Below are positions 24,191-35,494 of a stretch of 64,000 nucleotides of DNA, piece after piece. Numbering within the stretch: position 1 is the stretch's first letter; the number at the start of each line of letters is the position of its first letter. The notes under the pieces are model-generated. The model did no database searches. It worked only from the letters and a program-made list of their open reading frames with translations, and was not told the origin of the DNA. The position numbers and the translations under genes were made by a program. The stretch comes from Diphasiastrum complanatum (lineage: Eukaryota; Streptophyta; Lycopodiopsida; Lycopodiales; Lycopodiaceae), in contig CM055092.1 in assembly GCA_029204225.1 (NCBI GenBank), positions 43,199,863-43,263,862 on the forward strand. Reading direction: 5' to 3'.

Positions 24191-25175
24191 TCAGTACTAA
24201 AGGTATGGTGTGTTCAATCATTGATGTCGGAATACCCTTCAAATCTTGATAAGTCCATGCAAAGCAACCTTGATACTTAATAAGTAACAAACGGAGTGCT
24301 TGATACTGTTCAGGAGTAAGTTGTGATCCCACTTGTACAATCTTTTCCGGTTCTCCTGGTTCAGCAAGATTCATTGGCTGCGTCCTAGCTGGGCCATCGT
24401 AAACCTCTCTAGATTTCGGCATGTGTTCTTCAGGTTCACGATGTGCTTTAGGTAACATGATAACCACATCATCCAGTGTATAACGTTGAAAATGCTCTAG
24501 CATATCATGCTGGACTACATGTGCTTGTTCTTTTTCGAAAGGACTTGTCTTGGATTTTCGTTTAGCCTTCTTAGAAGGAATTGATCGTGGAGTTGATGAC
24601 TTTCGGGATGATAAATCTTTCTTTACAGGTGAAGACTTCCTAGACGATAATGTCTTGCTAGAAATCTGACTTGAAGGATTATTCTTGACTTTTCCTTTGC
24701 CTTTATCCAATAGAGGTGGCACTTCCTTTGAATCGATCTTTTGAGGGGGATTTTCCCATTTCAGGACCGTATTATAATGTTGCTTAGCTTGTTTCTTCGT
24801 TATCGAACCTGTGATCCTGCCTCCCTTCAATATAACTGCTTTGGGCGGTTTGATTGTTGGTTCATCAAGAACATTACGCACTCCAAATCTAGTTGGATCC
24901 ATATGATGTAGAATCTGTTCATCTGTAAGTTCTGCATTGCCATCATAAGTTAAGGCATGGCTCACTGGTATGAGATCATCCTCAATTGGATCTGATATAG
25001 GTTCTGTTGATATTCAGGCTACATTCAGCACATTTAGTAGAAACATGATTGGTGTATCCAAAGTTTGATCTAGTAAGGAAATCTTGCTCAACTCTGATTG
25101 AATATCTTGTTGACACATATATCCAGCTGTACAATCAATTGTTGCAAGAGCTTCATTCCAATTGACAGTATCCGT
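24186..25175 (-). pseudogene. Gypsy A1 protease-to-RT spacer, basic Ser/Lys-rich
   Basis: The 259-codon open frame 24965-24186 has a low-complexity basic centre (KKAKRKSKTS, KDLSSRKSSTPRS). It ends in LTPEQYQALRLLLIKYQGCF followed by AWTYQDLKGI, the conserved run-in to gypsy RT, with a small frameshift before RT. No enzyme motif is seen in its first half. The bases 24966-25175 are degenerate. Confidence 0.75.
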
Positions 25176-25660
25176 TTAAGAATCGTAGTGAACTCCCAAT
25201 TTTTTCTCTGGTCGATCACAAGTGTGATAATCGTCATTTGTTTTTTGAACCACTGGTTTGGTAGTCCAAATCGTAGGATCAACTTTAACTGCACGTTCAC
25301 GATTTTCAAAAGTGATTTTTTCGGAACCCCAGTTATGAATTACTTGCGCAACTCGTAACCATGGACATCCTAATAGAACTCGGTAGACATTTGGTGCTTC
25401 TGGTAAGTCCATCACGACGAAAGTAATGACGAAATGTACTCCTGCAATCCTGACAGGTATATCTTCCACCATTCCTCGTGGACGAACTGTCGTTTGGTCC
25501 GCTAGCTTAATAGCAAAAATAGTAGGCTTAATCTTTGTAAGGCCCGATTTTGTAGATAGCTTTGTAGAAATCAGGTTAACTCCTGAACTGCCATCTATCG
25601 TGGCTGCTTCTTTAGAAAATTGTCTATGTTGTATCGGCAGAGTGATAATCCTTTGTTCAC
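25176..25660 (-). pseudogene. Gypsy A1 aspartic protease
   Basis: Active-site region IDGSSGVNLIS in one frame near 25560-25600, then a flap and C-terminal region (MVEDIPVRIAGVHFVITFVV, YRVLLGCPWLR) in the open frame 25472-25176. The expected D-S/T-G order is D-G-S here, so activity is doubtful. Confidence 0.7.
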
Positions 25661-26200
25661 TTTTCCAAGCGGCTCCAACATGGAGTACATCATTAGATTC
25701 TTCAAATCCAGCACAAAAAAGCGGCTCCTGGTGGACTTATAGTTCTTCTTGAGCTAACTCTTGTGCTAAGACTTCTTTAGCTTTTGGCACCAACTTTAGG
25801 AACTCTCCCAATGAAATATTGATCTTGCTAGACAAAATGTTCATGAGTAATTTTGTATGCAGTGCTTCTGATTCAGTCATCTTGAAGGGCTCTTCATGAT
25901 GATGTAATTGATCATTCATATCCGTACGTAAATTTCTTGGAGGCTGCAATGGTGAAGACCAAACTTCAGCTGTTACTTTAGCATCTTCAAGTTCCTCTTC
26001 TTCTTGCAGATGTTTAATCCACTGTCTCATATCCTGATATCTTCATTTTTTTGCATTAAGATTTAGATAGACTCCCGATGTTGTTGGTGTTTCGTTCAAT
26101 GGAATGGAATCAGCAGGTACTAGATCCACTACTATTTCTTTTTGCTTTTGTGCTCTGGTGACCACCATCAAGGGTGCACTTGGTTTATTTTGAGCTATTG
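25661..26200 (-). pseudogene. Gypsy A1 Gag-to-protease linker
   Basis: Open at 26030-25737: an acidic segment with EPFKMTESEALHTKLLMNIL and LGEFLKLVPKAKEVLAQELA. No catalytic domain is evident. It is interrupted from Gag by stops near 26035. Confidence 0.6.
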
Positions 26201-27606
26201 ATCCTTGCTTGATGGTTATCAAATTTACAGGTGTTGTAGCTGGTGGTGGCTTCGGTCTTGCTGGACAGTCTTTATAGCAATGCCCATATCCACAATCATG
26301 ACAGAATGGTACAAATTTTTCTTTATTTGGACATTCTGCAACTCTGTGATTTTTTCCACATGCAAAGCATCCAAGTGGTGCTCTGGTCCAATTTCTCGAG
26401 GCTTGTTGTTGAGCAGCAGCATAAATGGCATACTGTTCTGAAGATTCACCTTCTTGATCATTACCATAGCTCCATTGCTCAGCACTTCCGTAAGGTTATG
26501 GTTCCATCAAATTGGCAGGAGGAGCGGAGTGTTTTGGTGGGGCAGGCAAAGCTAGACGTTCCGGGTATCCAAGAGTAGATTGTCAGTCTTGCTGATGGAT
26601 TTTCTCCATATTGTGGATCTCGATATCCCATCTGGACATACCATTGCTGAATTATCCGAGGGTTGAAGTTGCAAAAGGCAGTCTCATGGTCAGGTGAATT
26701 ACACAGATGGCAAACACTGATTTCCATTCGTTTTTTCAATTGAGGACACTCGTTCACTGTGTAATTTATTGTACAAATAGAACACCAAATATTTTCCTTG
26801 GTAGGAAAAGTCTTTGCAAACTTCTCAGGTTCCTTGTTCACTTCTCCGTGAAAATTTTCCAATGCTTTGATCTTCTCATCAAATTGCAACAACAACTTTT
26901 CCATCTGTTTCTACTGGGTCTTCCCAAGTTTCTCGAAGTTGTTGAGCATCATTTCTGCTGTAGCATTGGCATTCGTTGATGCAATAGTGGTGGATGTCGT
27001 AGTAGTCTGCCCTGTTGTATAAGGCAACATACTGACATTCGGCTCATTATCTGAATCTTCATCCTCCTCCCAAATTGCATCGTCCATAGCATTTTGCAAA
27101 AGTGCGTACTCATTATGGCGTTTCAGCTCACGTCTGATCCATTTAGGTAGACCTGACAAAAACCACATAATCATGGCATTTTCATTAATCAACTCAGGTT
27201 CGCATTCAGATCTAAGACGTTTCACCCTTTCGATGTAATCTCAAACCATTTCCTACTTTCCCATTTTAATTTTACTTAAAAGTAGGAAAGGGTCTTCCAT
27301 AAACTTTCGCAGTTTGAACCGTGTGACAAGGGCTCGTTTAACAACCTCCCAATCTGTACGCTCAGTTTCATCTTGGTTATAGTACCAATCTTGTGCTGCG
27401 CTTGTTAAGGCCATAGGAAACAGCTTAAGTTTATCTTGAGGATAAATCTCACCATAGACCTCACAGGATTCAGCATAGATCTGAAGAAATCTAACTGGAT
27501 CTGTTAATCCATTATATTTGAGTAGATCCAATCGAGGTGCTCTTCTAACAATAATTGGATTGACCTCCTGTGGAGCACCTCCAGGAGTAGCTCCAGGGGC
27601 AGCCAT
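26201..27606 (-). pseudogene. Gypsy A1 Gag with four zinc-knuckle-like motifs
   Basis: It starts with ATG at 27606 (MAAPGATPGGAPQEV). Capsid motifs are VRRAPRLDLLKYNGLTDPVR, LKLFPMALTSAAQDWYYNQ and YIERVKRLRSECEPELINEN. The C-terminal part has four Cys-rich knuckles in sequence: CSICTINYTVNEC (His position is Tyr), CHLCNSPDHETAFC, CFACGKNHRVAEC and CHDCGYGHCYKDC. Frames break near 27250, 26905 and 26480. Element A2 repeats the N-terminal half. Confidence 0.9.
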
Positions 27607-28836
27607 CTTTACAAATTTAGATCAAATAGATAATGAGATTGGATCTAGTTTTTTCCAAAAAACTATCTCAGATTAGATCTTCTAGATCTATTCCACTTTT
27701 CAAGAATCTGATTCTATATGATGAAAAACTTTCGAAATTCAATCAATGGATACTTCTCAAAAATGATAAATCTCTCAGAATCCAATTCAGAATATATCAT
27801 ATTTGATCCAAATTTTGACAGAGACTTGATCCGGAAAATCAGAAACTAAAAATAGGATTGGCGAAGGTCCGCTTGGCGAAGGTTGGCTCGGTGAAGTCTA
27901 AATAGTGCTATGTTGGGAAAAAAAAAACCCTCTGAATACTTATCTGGCAATTTCTTGGAAAATAACCTTCGCTAACTTCTCAGATGGAAGATCTGACACA
28001 GATAAAACTATGGAAAATCGGGTGAAGGTTTCTGACACAAGGAAATACAGTTTTTGTAATCTGGCGAGGGCAAAAATCAAGATTTCTTGTGACTAGATCA
28101 AGAAGAATCTTTGTCGAACTCAAAAATAGTATTTTTCTATAAATAGAATGTTCTAAAAACTCGGCGAAGGTTTTGGCGAAGGATCAAGAGTAATACTGGT
28201 AATTTTGCAAAAATGTGACTTTTTTGACAAAAATATGACAATATGACAATTGATCCTCTAAAGCCCTTTCTATTTTTGGTATTATTCTTCGTCGACCTGG
28301 CAGTAGATAGATTTGAATCACATCTTAGCACAATAAATCGGGTGAAGGTTCTTTTTCTGTATTTTTTTAGGGTTTTGATAATTTTTAGTGTTTTTTGGCA
28401 ATTTTTCTGTGTTTCTAGAAATCTGCTGGGAATAAATCTTCGCCCTTCAAACTGAAGATTCTGTAAACAAAACCGAAGGTGTCTGCAACTTGACGAAGGT
28501 TTCTTGAAAGAGAGTAAAAAGTTCTGAGCTTTGATGACGCTTTTTGCCTCTTTTTGACCAAATCTAACAAAAACGATTTTTGTTATTTTCTCTGATATCT
28601 CAGATCCAAATGGATCTTAAGTTTGGTGATCTGAATAGCTTTCCCTATTTAATAATCAGATTAGATTTCAAACAAGCAAATCCACTCACATCAAGCAAAA
28701 TCAATCCCAAACTAACCCTAAAATGCAGATCTAACACTATTCATGTCACGCTAAGATGCCTAATGCAAGCTAACCATCAACCAAACATGCTGCAAACTGA
28801 AAAATTGGCATAGCTCCCCGGCAACGGTGCCAAAAT
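27607..28836 (-). other. Gypsy A1 leader with GCGAAGG motifs
   Basis: About 1.2 kb of untranslated leader between primer site and gag. Variants of (G)GCGAAGG or GTGAAGG recur on the plus strand near 27860, 27876, 28021, 28161, 28176, 28341 and 28490. The corresponding leader of A2 (35495-36616) carries the same motifs in similar order. No coding potential is supported. Confidence 0.65.
28815..28832 (-). other. Gypsy A1 primer binding site (tRNA-Asp type)
   Basis: The minus strand reads TGGCACCGTTGCCGGGGA, one mismatch from the complement of the plant tRNA-Asp(GTC) 3' end. It lies four bases from the LTR. The copia and chromodomain gypsy elements in this window use the methionine-type site instead. 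Confidence 0.85.
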
Positions 28837-29568
28837 TGTAGTGGGTTTCTTTCCTTGCCTAGCCTGAATCCAAGATCTAGTCAATCTAGCATCAAAGAGA
28901 CGGAGTTTATTGTCAGGCGGAGGTTCATTCCCATGAGAGCGATAGTATAGTTCAGATTTCAACATGAATGGAGGATGTAACACTAACATCCATTAACCCT
29001 ACTTCCATTAACCCTAAATCCACAACAATGATAGAAACTTACTCTTCTCTCTCTCCTTTTCTCTCTCACAAAAATCATAAAAAATAGCAATCCCAATAAT
29101 GATCAAATCCAACAATTAACAAATATAAAAGAAGCATGAGAAATGGAGGAAAAGAGAGGAAGAGCAAGGACATTCATCAATCCATTTCTAAAGAGAACCA
29201 ATCTCCTTTATTGAAATGAGGAAATGAACATGAGGAGCAACTTGCGTTGGTCCTTTTTTTATAGTAGAGAGGAGGACCCTGGCCTCTGAATCCTATTGAT
29301 CCAGTCTTGCGTCTCTTTTTATTCAAATTTAAAAAAGTGTGGGAACCATCAAAATTAGAGGGAAACCCAACTTTATTCACTAACTTGACATTTAGGCCCC
29401 GCGACATTAAAAGCCCCGCAAAAAGGCCTAAAGTCCTTTATTAACTTTTAACTAATCAATCAAATAGCTATGTGATCATCGGGTTGGACTTACACATGCA
29501 GGGTGCCAACTCCCTCTCACTTACTAACTAGAGTTAGGGTTGCCTTGGGATCCGCAAACCCTCCAACA
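28837..29568 (-). repeat. Gypsy A1 5' LTR
   Basis: 732 bp, plus-strand start TGTAGTGGGTTTCTTTCC and end CCCTCCAACA. It aligns with 36617-37352 along its full length and with the fragment 34448-34624. It contains a CT-rich run at 29041-29070. Confidence 0.88.
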
Positions 29569-29639
29569 CCTTTGCACTTGTAGCTAAGATTACCATATGT
29601 TATGTCATTGTTTTTTCTACTTTTTATGGTTGGAAGATC

Positions 29640-30808
29640 TAGTAAATGGATGTAAAATCTACTTATTTTAATGGAGTGTTGGATAAATAGGTGTACATGA
29701 TACAATCTTAAGACTTTGGTTGATCCATGAAAAGGAGATTTTTTTTTCAAGCTCAATAAAGCTATTTATGGATTGAAACAAGCACTAGGCATGATACTCT
29801 TGAATCAATGAACATTTCAAACAAAGCGGAATGGTATAGAGGTGGTAGGCCCAAACCTTTACATTCCAAAGCATAATTTTTAATTATGTGTTCATTCTCG
29901 GACATGTTAATGATTTGATCATTTCTAAAAGCAAGCATATTTTGATAGATTAGATTAAGAGATTTATCCAATGCTTTTGACATGAGCGGCTTAGAGTCGA
30001 TGCATTATTGTCTTCACATTGGAGTGTGGCAAAGAGACAAAAAAAAAATTTCTCTTATCTAAAGCAAATATGTACAACGTTTCTTTCATGGATTCAATAT
30101 GCAAGATTGCAAACACCAATGGATGTTAGTACACAACTAACTGCATATGATGAGTTTGAAAAAAGTGGATTCCAATTTGTACAATTAGTTGATGGGTAGT
30201 TTGATACATTTGGCAAACATACATCTTGATATTGCATATGTTGTTGTTGTTGTTAGTCAATTTATGCAAGAACCTAGAAAAACACATTGGAAATCTGCCA
30301 AGTAAATTCTCAAGTAGAACACTTGATTATGTATTGAAGTTTGATCAATATGTAGTACCAATTTTAATAGGCTATATTGATGCAGATTGGCAGAGACGAT
30401 CTACCGTTGGTTATACATTTAATAATGGCATAGTCGTGGTTTCGTGGAGCGGCAGAGGCAACCTAAAGTAGCTTTATCCTTTATAGAAGTTTAGTATCAC
30501 ACTCTTAGTAGTACCATACAAGAAGTGGTTCAGTTAGTACGTAGATTGCATAATGATTAAGGTCAAAACGGTGCAACCATTGTACCTTGTGAGAACCAAA
30601 CACATAAACATGCTCTGAAAAAACACATAGACATGCATTACCATTTTGTTTGGAAAAAAAAAACTTGATGGTGTCTTCGATATCATCATTTTGTAAATAC
30701 GAAGATCAAGTGGCTGATATTTTTAACATTTCATTAGGTAAAATTAATGTTGAGAAATTTTGCACTCAATTAGATATTGAAGAGTGCAGTTTTATCATTT
30801 AGGAAGAG
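29640..30808 (+). pseudogene. Copia F RT and RNase H remnant
   Basis: Plus-strand, heavily decayed. RT motifs are MDVKSTYFNGVLDK near 29650, LNKAIYGLKQA near 29755, and the palm motif as GHVNDLIISKSKHI at about 29900 (YVDD changed to HVND). RNase H motifs are YIDADWQRRSTVGYTFN near 30373, then VALSFIEV and KKHIDMHYHFVW. A possible LTR starts TGTTAGAAATTC at 30809, after a short purine run. Confidence 0.8.
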
Positions 30809-32491
30809 TGTTAGAAATTCAATGCTAATTGTACTCTAGACTAGTTTGCTAATTGACAGGTTGGTTAACGAGCGTAGTTCTAGGACTCGTGCATCAATTG
30901 GCTATTCTTTGTTACACATTTTTAACATAAAAATATCCAAAATTTATGGGTAGTAATAAAATTGCACTTTGCTAATTAGTTACTCATCGATGGAGTGTTT
31001 ACTCTACATTAATACCTTAAGCAAGTAACTTTGTCTACATAACCATTTTTTCTTAAAACTTTAGTAATGTAAGGATACTCTTTTAGCTCTACCTTCAACA
31101 ACATGGTTAACCCACTTTCTTATCTATATGTTTGGGGAGTTGTTGTTCACTACTTGTTGTTTTTGTATGTCTAATTTGCAATCATTCTTGCTTTTTCAGT
31201 TATTAAGGGACCACTTCTTAGACTCCTACAATAGATGATTGCACCCAGTTTCTTCTTTTTTATTCCAAACCCAACCTAGTATTATGTATCATGGTAAATC
31301 AATATTGCACTTTGTATAGCTGGGCATGTAAATGTCCATTACTCAATGCGTACACTTTGGTACCTTTGGTGAGCATTTCCTGGTATTTAAAATCACCTTC
31401 TTCCTTTGACCTCATTAACATATGGTTACTTGTTTATGTCTAATGTAGATAACATGGTTTACTCTTATTTGTTATGTCAAGGAGAAGAGGCTTCAAAAAG
31501 AGTTTTTTTTTTTTTTTTGTACAAACAATACCCTAAATTCCATGTATATGGTCAAGTTTGACTTCATTTTGCACATTTCAATACATTATACTCCTCTAGT
31601 CTAGCTTGCTTTCAATACTTTTGTTTACTTTGTGATGCCTAGACAAGTTCTAACCTGGTCACTAATTTAACTACTACATTGTTGGTACAAAAACAAATTT
31701 CCTTGTCTAGTTTTACTTGAGCTATTTTCAGAACTTTGATGTATGGTAAGGTATGGTTCTTTAATGATCTGAATTTTGTTTTGAAATTATTGGGTGATGC
31801 TTTGACTTTTTACAAGCAAGTCATTGTATTGTGGTACCATATACTACACCAAAGATTGGATGATGCACATTAGCTTTATTCTATCTTATAGCTAGTCTAG
31901 CCTTTGTGTCAAGCCCTTTTCAATTAGTTTTCCTCTCATGTGGATCTATGCTAAAAATCAAGCACTTATAGACTACAATCTATAGTAAAGTAAGCAAAAT
32001 ATCTCCAAGTAGAAAAAATTACTCAATGGGAATGTATGTGAGACACATACGTTCTCAATAAAATCATTGGAGCAAAGAGAATTGGATTTTTCAAGTCACT
32101 GATATATTTTCTTGACTCATTCAAAAATTGAAAGTTAATCATCAATCCTAAGAATCATCATAGTTCCTTATAATATTCTAATAATAATTCAGTATCTATT
32201 TATGATCTGTCAACATAAATACTTAGAATCTTATGATTCGTCAATCATAATCCACTGGATTTCAAACCATAGTTAATCATTAGAGAATCTTGGAATGTAT
32301 GTCCAACACACAACTCAAGATTACATAAGAATTATTCCAAAGTCTCTTCCAACATGGAAGTTATAGGACTTTTAATAACATTCAAAATGAGATTCTTAAT
32401 AGCAATATGAGTTATCCCATTCTACGATTAATCAGATAAGCCAAGGTAGAAGGTGACAAGATTATATAAAAAAATGAATCCCAATCAATCC
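30809..32491. other. AT-rich stretch without recognised gene
   Basis: The first few hundred bases could be the LTR of copia F, but no end or partner copy was found. The rest is AT-rich, with a poly-T run near 31503-31519. Nothing else could be supported. Confidence 0.5.
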
Positions 32492-32497
32492 TAAAAG

Positions 32498-33088
32498 TGA
32501 TGGAGAATGCACCAATGAATGATCTAGATCAAAACTAGAAGCTAGAATCAAGACTAGTTATGAAACCTTTGAAATAAAAGATTCCTTGACTTGTAAAACA
32601 CTTTAGTACCTTCCAATCAATGTCGTAAATGCACAAGAACACTCAAAGATCAACACTACAACTCGCCACTCAAAGACAATGTTGATCTAATTGGAAAAAC
32701 TCAATTTTTCTTCATATTTGGATGGAGGTCCCATCATACATTTATACATTTCAAGCTCGGATCTGAGCATATTAGGGCATGTCTGAACTTATCATACCCT
32801 AGCCCTAACATCTAACCTAATAGGTCATTGGATCCACTCTAATATGGGGTCAAGATATCAAGATCCAAAAACAATGTAAAACTTGTTATTTTTAGCTCCA
32901 ATTTTTCTCTAGCTTATCTAAGTACACTTGGCCTCATTTAAAAGATGCTATCACAATGTGATACGAGGAATGAAGTCTTGGGAAAGCATACTATGCTATT
33001 TGGCATGTGTGGCATCTATTTACATGGCCATCTTGCCAATTACAATGCATGTGACCAAACATGATCAAGCTAGAATTGTGAAATTTCA
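32498..33088 (-). repeat. Copia C 3' LTR
   Basis: About 591 bp, starting TGATGGAGAATGCACC and ending GTGAAATTTCA on the plus strand. It matches 44191-44692 joined to 48455-48586. The inner edge abuts a minus-strand polypurine tract GAGGAGGAGTAT. The shared sequence may extend six bases further left (TAAAAG). Confidence 0.82.
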
Positions 33089-33094
33089 ATACTC

Positions 33095-33226
33095 CTCCTC
33101 AATATCTAGCTAGATGATAACATAACTTTACTAATTAAGCCAAGGGCTGATATAAGCTTAAAATAAACATTCTTTTGAAGAGGCCTTGTCAATATATCAG
33201 GAATGCATTCTTCACTCAAGAAACAT
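33095..33226 (-). pseudogene. Copia C polyprotein C-terminus
   Basis: The minus strand reads LSEECIPDILTRPLQKNVYF, the end of copia RNase H (ADI.TKPL type), then a stop just before the polypurine tract. It is the continuation of the RNase H fragment that ends at 42429, separated from it by the gypsy B insertion. Confidence 0.82.
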
Positions 33227-33714
33227 TGTTATGTCCATGTCCTGTACAAGGGAATCGGAATTATTTCTGACGTGGATAACTGGTCACTCTAGTTGTATGT
33301 GGTATTTGTTATGCTACGTCGTTCCGAACGTGGTCGTATCAAGTAATTAATAATCATATGAGGGCCCAGACCTATAATTGGACATAGGAGCACACACATG
33401 GTGAATGATTGTTTTAATGCAAGAATAGGAGGTCAATAGCTCAATATAGGTTGCATGGGGATCCTAGGGAGAATATTCTCTCTCTCTTGGAGAAAATATA
33501 TCCTATGGAAACTCGCCCATCTCCCTATTGTGAATTATGTTTCTGAAGCCAGTTTCTCCTCTCCTCTCTTGTATTTTTCACTGTGGCTTGGGGGTGGATT
33601 GGTTAGGGTATTGACTAGCCTCTCCATATTGGTTGGGTGGTTCATGCTCCACGGGTGTCCTTTTGGTTTGCATGTGACAAGATTCTTGAAGATCTTCACT
33701 TGGCGATTGTTATA
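33227..33714 (+). repeat. Gypsy B 5' LTR
   Basis: 488 bp, TGTTATGTCC...GTTATA. It is directly followed by the primer site. It aligns with 41864-42423 apart from a duplication in the latter and an extra 15 bases or so here near 33340. Confidence 0.92.
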
Positions 33715-33715
33715 G

Positions 33716-33727
33716 TGGTATCAGAGC
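33716..33727 (+). other. Gypsy B primer binding site
   Basis: TGGTATCAGAGC, a perfect match to the initiator tRNA-Met type site, one base after the 5' LTR. Confidence 0.93.
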
Positions 33728-34447
33728 TTGGATCACATCTACCAGGAGGTGGAGCTTCAATATCTTGGATTTTGCAGTTCTTTTGGTGTATCTCTTTGCT
33801 TATTCTTCCAGGTGGATTTTGATGGAAATCATGGGACTTTTGATGATTTAGTGAATTTTTCACCTAGAATTCATAGTTTTTGCTTGGAATTGATCATAGA
33901 ATCTGGTGTAGTACATTTTCTAGATTGTACTTGCTGGTTTACAGTCATCAATGATAGGATTTAATGATTGCATGATGTTTGAATATTCAAAAGGTTGATT
34001 AGATAGTGATTTTCGACCAAAAATTGGACCATAAATGGGCTATAGAAACCATCTTTGACTAGAATCAGAAGTTTTAGTACTTGCATCCAATAGATTTACA
34101 GGGATTAGGATCAGTTTGCACTTATTTGTGGATTTATCCCACAAATTTTGGTCAAAATAACAAGATTTCTTTTAATGATTTTTGGACTAATTTTGTGGTA
34201 GATCTCAAAATTCTCAACCAATAGTTGGTAAGCACGTTTTTAGAGATGTAATGAAGCTGTCCTAGGGCTGTCATGAAGTTTGGTTAGGATTAGACACCAT
34301 TAGAGGGCTCAAAACTTCAAAAAATAGTGTATTTTTGGTGATTTTTGGGCATGAATACCTTTCAAATGGGGGTCTGAACCTATTGGTTCTTAATACACGC
34401 TTAAATATATGATGAATTTCCTCTGATTTGAGCCATGATGCATCCAA
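33728..34447 (+). other. Gypsy B leader, first part
   Basis: Untranslated leader between primer site and gag, interrupted at 34448 by element A2 and continuing at 37353. No coding region is supported. Confidence 0.75.
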
Positions 34448-34624
34448 TGTGGGTTTCTTTCCTGGCCTAACCTGAATCCAAGATCTAGTCAATCTAGCAT
34501 CAAGGATACAGAGTTAGTTGTCACGCATAGGTTTGTTCCCATGAGAGCGATAGTTTAGTTCAGATTTCAACATGAATGGAGGATTCAGATCTATCTCTTC
34601 ATCCATTAACCCTACTCTTTAACA
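34448..34624 (-). repeat. Gypsy A2 3' LTR fragment
   Basis: It matches the first 175 bp or so of the full LTR at 36617 (GTGGGTTTCTTTCC through CCCTACTCTTTAACA), then jumps into RNase H sequence. Confidence 0.85.
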
Positions 34625-34627
34625 AAT

Positions 34628-34755
34628 TGTATAGGATAATCTTTCTTGTAGTCACCTGGCTGCATCAAAACTGATCCAATGGCGTATTTTGAGGCACCCT
34701 TATGAATATGAAACTCTATCGTCCAATCTGAAAAACGCAGTATCGGTGCTGAAGT
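34628..34755 (-). pseudogene. Gypsy A2 RNase H fragment
   Basis: About 43 codons including FHIHKGASKYAI, equivalent to PVHTNGSKYAIG in A1. The Thr-Asp pair of the family is Lys-Gly here. It is joined directly to Gag sequence at about 34756. Confidence 0.8.
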
Positions 34756-35494
34756 TTGATCTTCTCATCAAATTGCAACTGCAACTTTTTCATTTGTTTC
34801 TGCTGGTTCTTCCCAAGTTTCTAGAACTCATTGGGCATCATTTCTGCAGTAGCATTGGCATTCGTTGATCAATAGTGATGGACGTTGTAGTAGTCTGCCC
34901 TGATGTATAAGGCAACATACGGATATTTGGCTCATTATCTGAATCTTCATCCTCCTCCCGAATTGCATTGTCCATAGCATTTTGCAAGAGTGCATACTCA
35001 TTATGGCGTTTCAACTCACGTCTAATCCGTTTAGGTAGACCTGACAAAAACCACATAATCATGGCATTTTCATTAATCAGCTCAGGTTCGCATTCAGATC
35101 TAAGACGTTTCACCCGTTCAATGTAATCTTGAACCATTTCCCACTTTCCAATTTTAATTTTACTTAAAAGTAGGAAAGGGTCTTCCATAAACTTTCGTGG
35201 TTTGAACTATGTGATCAGGGCTCGCTTAACAACCTCCCAATTTGTACGTTCAGTTTCATCTTGGTTATAGTACCAATCTTGTGCTGCACCTGTTAAGGCC
35301 ATAGGAAACAGCTTAAGTTTATCTTGAGGATAAATTTCACCATAGACTTCATAGGATTCAGCATAGATCTGAAGAAATCTAACTGGATCTGTTAATCCAT
35401 TATATTTGGGTAGATCCAATCGGGGTGCTCTTCTAACAATAATTGGATTGACTTCCTGTGGAACACCTCTAGGAGCAGCTCCAGGGGCAACCAT
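34756..35494 (-). pseudogene. Gypsy A2 Gag, N-terminal half
   Basis: Starts with ATG at 35494 (MVAPGAAPRGVPQEV). Contains RAPRLDLPKYNGLTDPVRFL, LKLFPMALTGAAQDWYYNQ and IERVKRLRSECEPELINENA. A stop and shift near 35207 split it into two frames. The zinc-knuckle part is deleted. Confidence 0.88.

Larger units (their letters stand above)
21071..29568 (-). mobile_element. Ty3/gypsy element A1, 3' truncated
   Basis: Minus-strand element with 5' LTR (28837-29568), primer site, leader, gag, linker, protease, RT, RNase H, integrase and a 3' non-coding part, but no 3' LTR. All domains are recognisable and the frames are interrupted. The PBS matches tRNA-Asp, and there is no chromodomain after integrase. 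These two traits are known for non-chromovirus plant gypsy lineages. It shares LTR, gag and leader with the deleted element A2 at 34.4-37.4 kb. The left boundary is approximate. Confidence 0.88.

Noticed and set aside
28815-28832. tRNA gene fragment
   Set aside because: The tRNA-Asp-like sequence is only the 3' 18 bases, beside an LTR; it is a primer binding site. No full tRNA gene was seen in the window.
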